A stretch of DNA of 7,112 nucleotides from Candidatus Melainabacteria bacterium. GTDB lineage: Bacteria > Cyanobacteriota > Vampirovibrionia > Obscuribacterales > Obscuribacteraceae. The notes under the pieces are model-generated. The model saw nothing but the letters and a program-made list of their open reading frames with translations, had not been told where the DNA came from and did no database searches. The translations under genes and the position numbers were made by a program. Position 1 is the stretch's first letter. Each line of letters starts with the position of its first letter. Where the stretch lies: contig JACQVM010000224.1 in the NCBI GenBank assembly GCA_016209785.1, forward strand, positions 1-7,112, in the 5' to 3' direction. Of the stretch, positions 1-6,468 are shown piece by piece.

Positions 1-1
1 C

Positions 2-1402
2 AATGCTGCTGTTGCTGGACAAGTTGAGAGACTGATGGCAGTTCGTGCCACAATTGCTTCCTGGTATCACCAGGCGGGCTCTATGGCTTACGGGCAATGG
101 AAGCTCAAAAACAATGCCTTGACACAAGAAAAGGAAACATTGGAAAGGGAGCTCGCTCGTGCTGTTAGCCCTGGTGGGCGCTTAAGGGACATTTTATCTG
201 GTTATAGCCTTTTGCAGTTTTGCTCGTTGCTTAAAGGCAATGAAGCTTTGGTTGATGTTTACCGCTATGAGCTAATAGGGCAAGGCAATACAGACGGACA
301 ACATTATGCTGCTGTAATTTTGTCAAGCAGTGGACCAGTAGCTGTTGTGGATTTAGGAGCGGTGGCAATTGTGGATGAGGCTGCCTATTCATGGCGGCAG
401 CAAGTTGTAGTTGGCAATGAAGCATCAGCAAACTGGCGTAATTTATGCCAATTGTTGTGGAACAATTTAAGCGTTGCCTTGCCGCAAGAAGTTTCCCAGT
501 TGTGGGTTAGTCCTGACGCTGAGCTTACTCGGATACCATGGCATCTTTGTGCTGAAACCAGCCCGGCAACTAGCAAATTGTTGGTAGCCCAGCTTGATTC
601 AGCACGGGAACTGGCTTATTTAAGACTTGGGCGGTCTGCTGGTATGCCTCAGCACCCGGTATTTCTTTTAGCTGGTGGTATTGATTTTGGTTCCAGCTCA
701 GATGCTGCAGGCGATCGCCTGGAAGTTCCCCCACTACCAGGGACACTAGACGAGGTCAAGGTATTAGAAAAGTTGGCCCAGAAGCAAGAGATGTCTGTAA
801 CCCTTTTGACTGGGAGGGAAGCTACAAAAGCCCGAGTACTAACATTGTTGCCTAAGGCATCATGGGTTCACTTTGCTACTCATGGCTTTTTCTTTGATGA
901 AGCTACTGTATTTCAAGCCGGTAGACGAGCAGTTTTAGTTAAGGCTAGAGAAAGCCTTATGGAATCTAAAGAGACACGTAATCCCTTGGTGGAATCAGGG
1001 TTGGTGTTAGCAGGCGGCAGTGGCAATGGTGGACAGGGCATGAGCGGGCGCTTGCTGACGGCTGAGGAGTTGGTAGGGCTTAACTTAATGAACTGTGAGT
1101 CAATGACGTTGTCTGCTTGCGAGACTGGGCTTGGAAAGGAAGTTACTGGGCAAGGCGTGATGGGTTTAAGGGCTTCAATAATGGCTGCAGGTGCCAAGAG
1201 TGTGCTCATTAGCTTGTGGAAAATACCTGATGAGTCTACATTGAAGCTAATGGAGCTCTTTTACACTAACTTGTGGGTAAAGAAGCTGCCCAAGGCAGAG
1301 GCACTCCATCAAGCACAAGTAGCTGTGCGTGATACACCTTATGAACGCTTTAAGGCTCCTGTTTACTGGGCAGGTTGGGTGTTAGTTGGCGATGCCTGGT
1401 AA
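2..1402 (+). CDS. CHAT-domain caspase-like protease, 5' end outside window
   Basis: The frame is already open at base 2, before the first Met codon at 35, so the gene is cut by the left edge and no start can be chosen. Counting Met35 as residue 1, about the last 320 residues form a CHAT (caspase-like) peptidase domain. The catalytic dyad is intact: His283 in FATHG and Cys362 in LSACETGLG. The family-typical GVMGLRASIMAAGAKSVLISLW block follows the Cys in two overlapping pieces, and the protein ends in the usual YWAGWVLVGD tail. The part before the domain is helical and Glu/Lys/Gln-rich (residues 20-60). In related cyanobacterial proteins, TPR repeats usually precede CHAT, so I infer that TPRs lie left of the window. 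Its substrate and partners cannot be told from here. CHAT proteases act in regulated proteolysis and cell-death or defence responses. The gene converges on the R3H ATPase gene and shares no operon with anything visible. Confidence 0.93.
   Translation, partial: NAAVAGQVERLMAVRATIASWYHQAGSMAYGQWKLKNNALTQEKETLERELARAVSPGGRLRDILSGYSLLQFCSLLKGNEALVDVYRYELIGQGNTDGQHYAAVILSSSGPVAVVDLGAVAIVDEAAYSWRQQVVVGNEASANWRNLCQLLWNNLSVALPQEVSQLWVSPDAELTRIPWHLCAETSPATSKLLVAQLDSARELAYLRLGRSAGMPQHPVFLLAGGIDFGSSSDAAGDRLEVPPLPGTLDEVKVLEKLAQKQEMSVTLLTGREATKARVLTLLPKASWVHFATHGFFFDEATVFQAGRRAVLVKARESLMESKETRNPLVESGLVLAGGSGNGGQGMSGRLLTAEELVGLNLMNCESMTLSACETGLGKEVTGQGVMGLRASIMAAGAKSVLISLWKIPDESTLKLMELFYTNLWVKKLPKAEALHQAQVAVRDTPYERFKAPVYWAGWVLVGDAW
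711..718. repeat. HIP1 octamer
   Basis: GCGATCGC sits inside a 12-bp palindrome (AGGCGATCGCCT, 709-720) within the CHAT gene. HIP1 is the highly iterated palindrome of many cyanobacterial genomes. One copy in 7 kb is weak evidence alone but agrees with the gene content. Confidence 0.7.
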
Positions 1403-1410
1403 AGTAAGGA

Positions 1411-1602
1411 GTGACAGCGAGCCAAGGACTGCGGTGAGCCGCTCTGTTGTAAGCCCTCCGTCGCTGCCAGAGGCAGCTCCTCCGGACGTCAAGCTCGCTC
1501 GCTTCGACCGCACATGTCGCTCTTGCTCGCTCGAATTTCGTCACTCAACATGCTTGAGCGTGTTGTCGCGCGGCGGAGGCGAGGGACGAAGCCGACAGAG
1601 CG
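1411..1602. repeat. GC-rich intergenic block with imperfect terminal inverted repeats
   Basis: This stretch between the two convergent stop codons is about 63% GC (120 of 190 bases at 1411-1600), well above the flanking genes. Its outer parts are related as inverted repeats: CGCTCTGT at 1440-1447 matches ACAGAGCG at 1595-1602, with further partial matching inward (CCCTC against GAGGG). GCTCGCTCG occurs twice as a direct repeat near 1493 and 1525. Both strands have open frames across it, but neither looks like a protein and neither has a ribosome site. The best reading is a dispersed non-coding repeat or MITE-like insertion, possibly also serving as a transcription stop for both flanking genes. 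It is not a recognised named element. Confidence 0.45.
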
Positions 1603-1606
1603 CTTA

Positions 1607-3196
1607 TTAAATATAGCCTAAATTCTTTTGACTGCTGGCAGGTGGGAGAATACGCAAGCGCCGCGTTGGTTCATCACCTACGCTACGGCTGGTGAGATTG
1701 TATTGTTCGACCAATTGGTGCTGTAAGCGTCTTATGTATGCACGGCGAGGGGCAAGCTCCATGGGCTCAAGGCGGTCTATAACCCGCGTGACTGCTTGAC
1801 GAGCTTCTTCCAGGGCTACTTCAGCCTCATCAGTAATGTCAGACTCCCAGGCAAGCGGTCCAACTGTCTCTGTTTCTAAATGGAGAGCTTCGCGTAATGC
1901 TCTTTGAATTTGAGGCACGTTGTTGCTTTTAACTACATATACAGGAATCTGCCTGGACTCAGCTAAGGAGAAAATTTTTGCGCCTGCTCGCGCGTAGCTC
2001 TTTAAGGCCAAAATAGCGTCAGCATCGTCAATGGATTTCACTACATTGACAGGTAAATCTAATGTCTTTACCACGCGCTCAAGTTGCCCCTTGCTGACCG
2101 CGTATGGATACACTTTGAGGAAGGTTTCTTGTTGCTTTACCCAGTCGGTTGTGAAAGCAGCTAGCCCTTCAGCAGAAGCTTGTGGTGCTGCTTCAGTTTG
2201 TAGTACGGCAAACTCACCGGTTGACTCATCACGACGACGAATCTCTGGATGGATTTTCCAGCCACGTAAAAGCTGATCTACAGCCTCTGCTACATCGCGA
2301 TGTACTGCTAAAGTTTGACGATCAAGAATTTCAACACAAATTTCAAAAGTTGGCTGACATGCCCGTTCAAGGACAGTTTTTTGTGAGCCACGTCTGCGGG
2401 CTTCATCATCACCTAAGGTTACTGTCTCAATGCCACCAATTAAATCAACAAGTGTTGGGTTTTTCAGCAAATTCTCCAGTGCATTGCCATGAGCAGTGCC
2501 AATGAGTGTAACGCCACGCTCTGCTATGGTACGGGCAGCAGCAGCTTCAGCTTCAGTGCCAATTTCGTCAATGATGATGACTTCAGGGGTATGGTTTTCG
2601 ACCGCCTCAATCATGACAGCATGTTGTTGGTTAGGATGAGAAACCTGCATGCGGCGGGCTCGGCCAATAGCTGGATGAGGCACATCACCATCGCCAGCTA
2701 TTTCATTGGATGTGTCAATGACTATCACTCTTTTGTTGAGCTCGTCTGCTAGGACTCGAGCCATTTCCCTTAATTTAGTAGTTTTACCTACTCCAGGCGG
2801 GCCCAAAAAAAGGATTGATTTGCTTGACTCTACTAAATCGCGAATTATATGAACGGTGCCTGTTATAGCGCGACCAACGCGGCAGGTTAGGCCAATAATC
2901 TTCCCTGAACGGTTACGCAGACAAGAAATCCGATGGAGTGTTCGCTCTATGCCTGCTCGATTGTCTCCACTAAACTCGCCAACATGGCTTACAGCATAGT
3001 CGAGGTCTTCTTGTTTTACTGGCTGATCTGCTAACAAGGTAGTGTGTCGGTCATGGTAGCGTGCTTCTGGCTTACGCCCAAGATCAAGAACAATCTCTAC
3101 CAGCCCGTTGGTGTCCTTATCCAGTGGGGTTCTGACACGCTCTGGCAGTATGGCTAGGAAGGAGGCTAAATCGTCAGCAGGGGGGATAAATTCCAT
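1607..3196 (-). CDS. ycf45: SpoIIIAA-like P-loop ATPase with C-terminal R3H domain (Ycf45 family)
   Basis: This 529-residue protein has an N-terminal region typical of the family (acidic start, then LVEIVLDLGRKPEARY at 32-47). An AAA/secretion-ATPase-like core follows, with Walker A GPPGVGKTT at 132-140, Walker B VIIIDE at 206-211 and a TAHG sensor-like motif at 234-237. A middle domain spans roughly 350-440. The C-terminal R3H single-stranded nucleic acid-binding domain lies at about 455-518 and keeps the diagnostic Arg-x3-His pair (R489, H493). The family is found throughout cyanobacteria and in some red-lineage plastid genomes as ycf45. Its core resembles the sporulation ATPase SpoIIIAA, and its cellular role is not settled. 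The start is fixed by a GGAG 7 nt upstream. It lies 18 nt after the PLP-enzyme gene, so the two are probably co-transcribed. All motifs look intact. Confidence 0.95.
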   Translation of the reverse strand: MEFIPPADDLASFLAILPERVRTPLDKDTNGLVEIVLDLGRKPEARYHDRHTTLLADQPVKQEDLDYAVSHVGEFSGDNRAGIERTLHRISCLRNRSGKIIGLTCRVGRAITGTVHIIRDLVESSKSILFLGPPGVGKTTKLREMARVLADELNKRVIVIDTSNEIAGDGDVPHPAIGRARRMQVSHPNQQHAVMIEAVENHTPEVIIIDEIGTEAEAAAARTIAERGVTLIGTAHGNALENLLKNPTLVDLIGGIETVTLGDDEARRRGSQKTVLERACQPTFEICVEILDRQTLAVHRDVAEAVDQLLRGWKIHPEIRRRDESTGEFAVLQTEAAPQASAEGLAAFTTDWVKQQETFLKVYPYAVSKGQLERVVKTLDLPVNVVKSIDDADAILALKSYARAGAKIFSLAESRQIPVYVVKSNNVPQIQRALREALHLETETVGPLAWESDITDEAEVALEEARQAVTRVIDRLEPMELAPRRAYIRRLQHQLVEQYNLTSRSVGDEPTRRLRILPPASSQKNLGYI

Positions 3197-3203
3197 TCAA
3201 GTT

Positions 3204-3207
3204 CTCC
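3204..3207 (-). promoter_or_regulatory. Shine-Dalgarno of the R3H ATPase gene
   Basis: On the minus strand GGAG lies 7 nt before the ATG at 3196, inside the 18-nt gap after the upstream stop codon. It supports this start and independent initiation within the operon. Confidence 0.75.
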
Positions 3208-3214
3208 GTTGGGG

Positions 3215-4672
3215 CTACTCAATTACAACTTTCAACTTCTGAACGCTAGCAAACTTTAAAATTTCTTCTGGCACGCGCTGGCCTGGAACAATCAAAGGTA
3301 TTCCTGGTGGACAAGGGGCAATAAGCTCGGCAGCTACACGACTAACGGCTCGGTGTGCTGGGAGAACCTCTTGGGGCATCATTACTGCTTGACGGGGTGA
3401 AAGGATTTGAATAACCTCAGGCGGACGCCAGCCAGCGTGTAGTCTGGCAGAGACAACGGACTCATCCAATAATTGGTTTAAGTGTGACCGCAACGTGGCT
3501 AAGGCGGACTGCAAGGTGTTTAAGTCAGACATGGTTGTGCCTAAGCCAAGCATGAGTAAAGTTCCTTTGCCTAAAGTGGCTTCAGGGAAAACACCTTGGC
3601 TCGTGAGGAAATCGTAAAACACTTGTGGCTCTGCTTGTCTTAGCTTTACAAGGATGTGTGCTGGGTCAATCTGGTCTCTCGGCTGGTACACCACAAGTTC
3701 GGGGAAGGTTTTAAGTGTGTCGATAAGGTCAGTGCTATAACAAAGCAACTGCTCAACTGCTGCCTGCCCTTTGTGACCTTCCAGCGTGTTGAGAGTTTGT
3801 TCAATTGAAGAAAGCAGGATATAGCTGGGACTTGAGGTTTGCAAGAGGTTTAAAGCTGCTCTTAATGCATGTGGCTCAATCGAGGAGTTTTTGCCTAAGT
3901 GAACTAAACCTGTTTGGGTAAGAGCAGTAAGGGTTTTGTGGAGAGAATGAACAACTATGTCAGCCCCTGCCGAAAGTGCTGAGCAGGGCATGACAGAATT
4001 AGGCAGCAAGTGGGCTCCGTGAGCCTCGTCTACAATTAACGGAACGCCATGGAATTTGCACAGATGAGCTATTGCTGCAATATCGCTTATGGCGCCTGCA
4101 TATGTGGGTGACACCACCACGACTCCTGCAAGCTCGCCTCCACAGCGCGTTAGCACGCGCTCAGCCGAGGTTGCTAAAACTGGACCCCAGATACCCCAGT
4201 CGTCATCCCATACACTCTCGTACCAGACAGGGAAAAGTCCACTTAATATAAGCCCATGAATGACTGAACGATGAGCATTACGAGGCACTAAGACAGTTGA
4301 GCCGCGAGCAGCAAGCGTAAACATGGCAGCCACAAGTCCAGCCGATGCGCCATTTAGTGAGAGCATCGTTTCACTTGCCTGCCACAGGCAAGCTGCCCGG
4401 GATTCTAGATCGGCTAGGACTCCTGTGGGCGAGCTTAGCTCATCAAGTCCTGGGAGTTCGGTCAAGTCTTGCCTCCAGGTCTCCGTTGGTATGGCTGAGC
4501 TGTTGTCACCCAGGCGTCCTTTATGACCAGGTGTATGGAACGAAGCAGACTCAAAAGCAATATGACGAGCCATGGCGTCGTTAAGCGGACTAATAAGTTT
4601 TGCAGAAATACTTTGGACTTGGGACCCTACAGAGGACCTAGGATATTGCAGCAACGTTGTGGCTTGGGTCAA
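3215..4672 (-). CDS. Short-form Orn/Lys/Arg decarboxylase-family PLP enzyme
   Basis: The 485-residue product belongs to the fold-type I (group III) amino acid decarboxylases. HTPGHKG at 46-52 is the family signature. DEAHGAH at 215-221 supplies the Asp that holds the pyridine nitrogen and the ring-stacking His. Lys246 in HSLHKT is the Schiff-base lysine. The C-terminal domain ends with the usual APCPPGIPLIVPG block (452-464). It lacks the N-terminal wing domain of the ~700-residue inducible enzymes and so matches the short Bacillus YaaO/SpeA-type group. It should be cytoplasmic and make a polyamine or cadaverine by decarboxylation, but the substrate (lysine, ornithine or arginine) cannot be read from sequence. 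The start is uncertain: TTG at 4672 is the first possible codon after an in-frame TGA and has no clear ribosome site. ATG at Met34 would cut into the conserved region before HTPGHKG. It is first gene of the pair with the R3H ATPase. Confidence 0.9.
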   Translation of the reverse strand: MTQATTLLQYPRSSVGSQVQSISAKLISPLNDAMARHIAFESASFHTPGHKGRLGDNSSAIPTETWRQDLTELPGLDELSSPTGVLADLESRAACLWQASETMLSLNGASAGLVAAMFTLAARGSTVLVPRNAHRSVIHGLILSGLFPVWYESVWDDDWGIWGPVLATSAERVLTRCGGELAGVVVVSPTYAGAISDIAAIAHLCKFHGVPLIVDEAHGAHLLPNSVMPCSALSAGADIVVHSLHKTLTALTQTGLVHLGKNSSIEPHALRAALNLLQTSSPSYILLSSIEQTLNTLEGHKGQAAVEQLLCYSTDLIDTLKTFPELVVYQPRDQIDPAHILVKLRQAEPQVFYDFLTSQGVFPEATLGKGTLLMLGLGTTMSDLNTLQSALATLRSHLNQLLDESVVSARLHAGWRPPEVIQILSPRQAVMMPQEVLPAHRAVSRVAAELIAPCPPGIPLIVPGQRVPEEILKFASVQKLKVVIE

Positions 4673-4682
4673 CTGGTTGGAT

Positions 4683-4695
4683 CAGCTCTGAGCTG
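4683..4695. repeat. 13-bp palindrome upstream of the PLP-enzyme gene
   Basis: CAGCTC-T-GAGCTG is a perfect 6-bp inverted repeat around one base, 10 nt before the TTG start of the PLP-enzyme gene. It could be a small operator or chance; there is no second copy in the leader. Confidence 0.2.
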
Positions 4696-4745
4696 TCTTT
4701 AGAGCCTTCCTGGATCCAATTGCGCTGTAGCTGGTGTGCCAAGCA

Positions 4746-4764
4746 GGCCCTGTCCTTACAGGCC
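4746..4764. repeat. Short hairpin in the leader of the PLP-enzyme gene
   Basis: GGCCcTGT and ACAGGCC pair over seven positions with one bulged C and a CCTT loop. There is no T-run on either side, so it is not a standard terminator. It also lies inside the 80-codon open frame, so it may be incidental. Confidence 0.25.
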
Positions 4765-4870
4765 AAGTATAACACTGGGTTGATCGAGAGAAAAGCCCTG
4801 GTTTTGGAGTCTTTGGTGTATATGTAATGGAGATCCAGAAGACATGCCTGGTAAGCTTGACGTGTGATTA

Positions 4871-4892
4871 TGCACCACTATATGTGGTGGCA
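4871..4892. repeat. Hairpin CACCAC/GTGGTG
   Basis: CACCAC (4873-4878) and GTGGTG (4884-4889) form a perfect 6-bp stem around TATAT. With one bulged G the outer TGC/GCA also pairs. It lies between the ATPase remnant and the 80-codon open frame and has no T-run. Confidence 0.3.
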
Positions 4893-4961
4893 TCAAGAAG
4901 TTTCACTGGAGAGGTGTCGTTCTAGAAGTCGATGATGTTCTGTACGGAGCTAGACACCTGC

Positions 4962-5298
4962 TTAACGATTGCCAAGCGTGAAGTGCTGCCCTGCTTCGTC
5001 GGTTGCCAGCGTAGCAAGTGGTATGACGTTTATTTGCTCTGCCAGCCTGTATGCCTTGTGCCCTGGATAAAGCACAGCCAACTGCTCCAGTTCGAGATCT
5101 TCAAGAGCAATTTTCATTGATGGCGTCACACTTGGCGCATCAACCCGCTTGAATTCGACACCATATCTCTGTGACTGGCACAAAATCTCGGCATAAGGTA
5201 GTTTTGTCACATTGGCGTGGACCAATCAACGCAACTGCGCTGCTGCGGCCCAAGGCAGTTTGTATGGCAGATTTGGCGGATGTCCTGTTGATGAGCAT
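4962..5298 (-). pseudogene. Deletion remnant of an AAA/DUF4143-family ATPase
   Basis: Two pieces of one gene family lie end to end in different frames. The first starts at ATG 5298 and reads 52 residues to a TGA at 5142-5140. It begins MLINRTSAK, then SSAVALIGPRQCDKTTLCRDF, which matches the N-terminus and P-loop of DUF4143-type ATPases. The canonical Walker A Gly before Lys32 is replaced by Asp (GPRQCDKT). The second piece, about 5177-4962 in another frame, carries the conserved C-terminus: YGVEFKRVDAP, then SMKIALEDLEL, LAVLYPGHKAY and INVIPL, ending at TAA. Intact members have roughly 380-420 residues, so about 280 middle residues are gone and the frame is shifted near 5175-5185. These ATPases are typically accessory genes of unknown role. 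I consider this a dead gene. Confidence 0.8.
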
Positions 5299-5310
5299 TG
5301 CTTTATTGTA

Positions 5311-5347
5311 CCTTGAAAATCCCGATACTTCTCCGGGATTTTCAAGG
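5311..5347. repeat. Perfect 14-bp inverted repeat
   Basis: CCTTGAAAATCCCG (5311-5324) and CGGGATTTTCAAGG (5334-5347) are exact complements around a 9-nt centre. On the minus strand the palindrome ends 12 nt before the ATG of the ATPase remnant, followed by TACAAT, which resembles a -10 box. No T-run follows on either strand, so a terminator is unlikely. A REP-like repeat, an operator of the former gene or an end of a mobile element are all possible. Confidence 0.75.
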
Positions 5348-5434
5348 TGGTGGACCGGCCACTACTTCTGAAAACGATAATTCTTGACTGTTTGCCGGTA
5401 GCTAATTTCGCCACTCGACAATTGGTATTCAGGC

Positions 5435-5529
5435 GATCACTGATCCCTGGAAACCCCATTCTGTCGGCACTGTCGGGTTATTACTATATCGACTAATAGA
5501 ATGGGTCCAAGAAACGTCGGCCAGTGATC
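5435..5529. other. Nested fold-back region, possible structured RNA or palindromic element
   Basis: Successive segments pair in nested order: GATCACTG (5435-5442) with CAGTGATC (5522-5529), TGGA (5448-5451) with TCCA (5506-5509), and CCCATTCT (5455-5462) with AGAATGGG (5498-5505). Inside, GTCG (5472-5475) can pair with CGAC (5490-5493). The whole 95-nt stretch could fold as one long interrupted stem. No protein frame is convincing here. It matches no tRNA, rRNA or riboswitch pattern I can recognise. It may be a small RNA, a MITE-like fold-back or the end of a lost insertion. Confidence 0.4.
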
Positions 5530-5573
5530 ATTTTGCGAAAGTGTAAAAGTCTTTGGCTGGTGGTGTTAGTGTA

Positions 5574-5623
5574 GGCTGCGACACCTAGGGCCACGAGGAC
5601 ATGAAGGTCCTCGCAGCCCTAGG
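5574..5623. repeat. Long hairpin with a competing alternative pairing
   Basis: The arms 5584-5600 and 5607-5623 pair over 17 positions with a 2-nt internal mismatch (CCTAGGGC and CGAGGAC against their complements) around a 6-nt loop. Separately, GGCTGCGA (5574-5581) is an exact complement of TCGCAGCC (5611-5618), which lies in the right arm, so the two folds exclude each other. On the minus strand it lies about 80 nt after the stop of the membrane-protein gene and has no T-run. Confidence 0.65.
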
Positions 5624-5649
5624 CAGTTAAGTTATGCAGTGCTGTGTAG

Positions 5650-5669
5650 TCAGCGTTCTAAAACGCTGA
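5650..5669 (-). terminator. Hairpin after the membrane-protein gene, possible terminator
   Basis: TCAGCGTT and AACGCTGA form a perfect 8-bp stem with a 4-nt loop, 31 nt downstream of the TAG at 5701. A T-run is absent, so intrinsic termination is uncertain; it may instead protect the transcript's 3' end or belong to the neighbouring fold-back cluster. Confidence 0.35.
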
Positions 5670-5700
5670 GGTCAATTTGGTTGTCTCGGCTAGACCGTGC

Positions 5701-6363
5701 CTAGACCCGCTTGCCTGTGAGTGCTTGTAGGCGCTGGAGCGCCTGATCCTGGTTGGAGCCCTTCGGGAGCACCCCCTCCAGCTTCCGCTGCCCGTTGCGG
5801 AGATTTACCGGCTTGTCCCACTTGACGCCAGTGATGTTATCCAGGCGGCCCCGCAGCATGTTGAACTCCCTCTTGGTGAGCCCGTTTGTGGTGATGCGTA
5901 CCTTGAGAGAGCCATCGTCCTGAGAGGCAGTCCAGAGGTCTGCAGCACCGGCTGTTGTGTCGGCAGGTCTGGCGGATGTAGCAGTAGATGGAACTGACTT
6001 TGCTGCTGTCTGGGCGCCTCTGCCTTCGCTAGACTTTGTGGCTGTGGGGTTGGGAGTGGCTGGTGTGTGGGCGTTAGGCTTGGCAGGCCGCCCCCCGGTA
6101 GTTGCTCTGGTCTTCTGGAAGGCTGAGCTCATAGCTGGGATATCCAGGCAGTCGGCGGTGAAGTTGAAGACATTGCGCGTCACGAAGAAGGTAAGCACAA
6201 AGGTAATGAGCGCAAGCCCAATCTGCAGCGGGACGTTGTTGAGCGGTGTGTACTTGTCGGCCAATTGGGTGGCAATGAGAAACACAGCAGCCCCAGCACC
6301 GGAAGAGGCGATGAGGCGAGCGATGAAGCACTCGGCGGAGTTGACCTTGCTCTGGGTGAGCAT
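5701..6363 (-). CDS. Hypothetical membrane-anchored protein with Pro/Ala/Thr-rich linker
   Basis: I do not recognise this family. The start is set at ATG 6363 (220 residues) because AGGAGG lies 4 nt upstream; an ORF start at 6450 would add 29 residues and has no such site. Two hydrophobic segments, about residues 13-35 and 46-62, are separated by a short loop (DKYTPLNN). Then comes a low-complexity linker at about 79-141, rich in Ala, Thr, Pro and Lys. The C-terminal domain at about 142-220 is polar and basic (LKVRITTNGLTKREFN, LRGRLDNITGVKW) and ends LQALTGKRV. By topology it would be a small inner-membrane hairpin carrying a soluble domain on a flexible tether. Sampled stretches are about 60% GC, above the conserved genes. 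It lies 105 nt after the 151-residue gene on the same strand and may be co-transcribed with it. Confidence 0.7.
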   Translation of the reverse strand: MLTQSKVNSAECFIARLIASSGAGAAVFLIATQLADKYTPLNNVPLQIGLALITFVLTFFVTRNVFNFTADCLDIPAMSSAFQKTRATTGGRPAKPNAHTPATPNPTATKSSEGRGAQTAAKSVPSTATSARPADTTAGAADLWTASQDDGSLKVRITTNGLTKREFNMLRGRLDNITGVKWDKPVNLRNGQRKLEGVLPKGSNQDQALQRLQALTGKRV

Positions 6364-6367
6364 GAGA

Positions 6368-6373
6368 CCTCCT
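6368..6373 (-). promoter_or_regulatory. Shine-Dalgarno deciding the membrane-protein start
   Basis: A full AGGAGG on the minus strand, 4 nt before ATG 6363. A second in-frame ATG at 6378 overlaps this site, which argues for 6363 as the true start. Confidence 0.75.
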
Positions 6374-6468
6374 GTCATTGGTCTGTATGGATACACAAAG
6401 TAAAGATGCAGGGGTTTTGTTTTGCTAAATGAGTGGCAATGACGCTGCACACAGCTTGATCTGTCAGT

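Larger units (their letters stand above)
4638..4877 (-). pseudogene. Possible gene fragment, 80-codon open frame lacking a usual start
   Basis: An open frame of 79 residues runs from just after a TAG (4880-4878) to a TAG at 4640-4638, overlapping the first 35 nt of the PLP-enzyme gene in another frame. It contains no ATG. The only near-standard starts are a GTG about 34 codons in and internal TTGs, none with a ribosome site. The residue content is protein-like (LLDLHYIYTKDSK, INPVLYLACKDRACL, HQLQRNWIQEGS), but I do not recognise the family. It may be the 3' remnant of a lost gene in this degraded spacer, or a chance open frame. Confidence 0.25.

Noticed and set aside
2..1402. CHAT protein as the Csx29 partner of a type III-E CRISPR system
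   Set aside because: No CRISPR repeats or Cas genes occur in the window, and stand-alone CHAT proteins are common in cyanobacteria.
1386..1610. Open frames on both strands through the GC-rich spacer (74 residues on +, 64 on -)
   Set aside because: They overlap the end of the CHAT gene or the repeat-like block, are Arg/Ser/Ala-rich in the way GC-rich non-coding DNA translates, and have no ribosome sites.
4932..5120. 62-residue plus-strand open frame
   Set aside because: It runs antisense to the conserved C-terminal piece of the ATPase remnant and has no recognisable features.
5226..5459. 77-residue minus-strand open frame reading through the 14-bp palindrome
   Set aside because: Its last 24 codons overlap the clearly recognisable N-terminal piece of the ATPase remnant in another frame, and the rest resembles nothing known.
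4673..5700. tRNA, tmRNA, group II intron or CRISPR array in the gene-free spacer
   Set aside because: No TPsiC-like GGTTC box, acceptor pairing, intron domain V or regularly spaced direct repeats were found; the palindromes differ from one another.
5957..6403. 148-residue open frame on the plus strand
   Set aside because: It is the opposite strand of the membrane-protein gene, which has a full Shine-Dalgarno and sensible domain layout; the plus frame has neither.
6364..6468. Separate promoter for the membrane-protein gene in the 105-nt gap
   Set aside because: No convincing -35/-10 pair at proper spacing was seen; co-transcription with the gene before it is equally likely.
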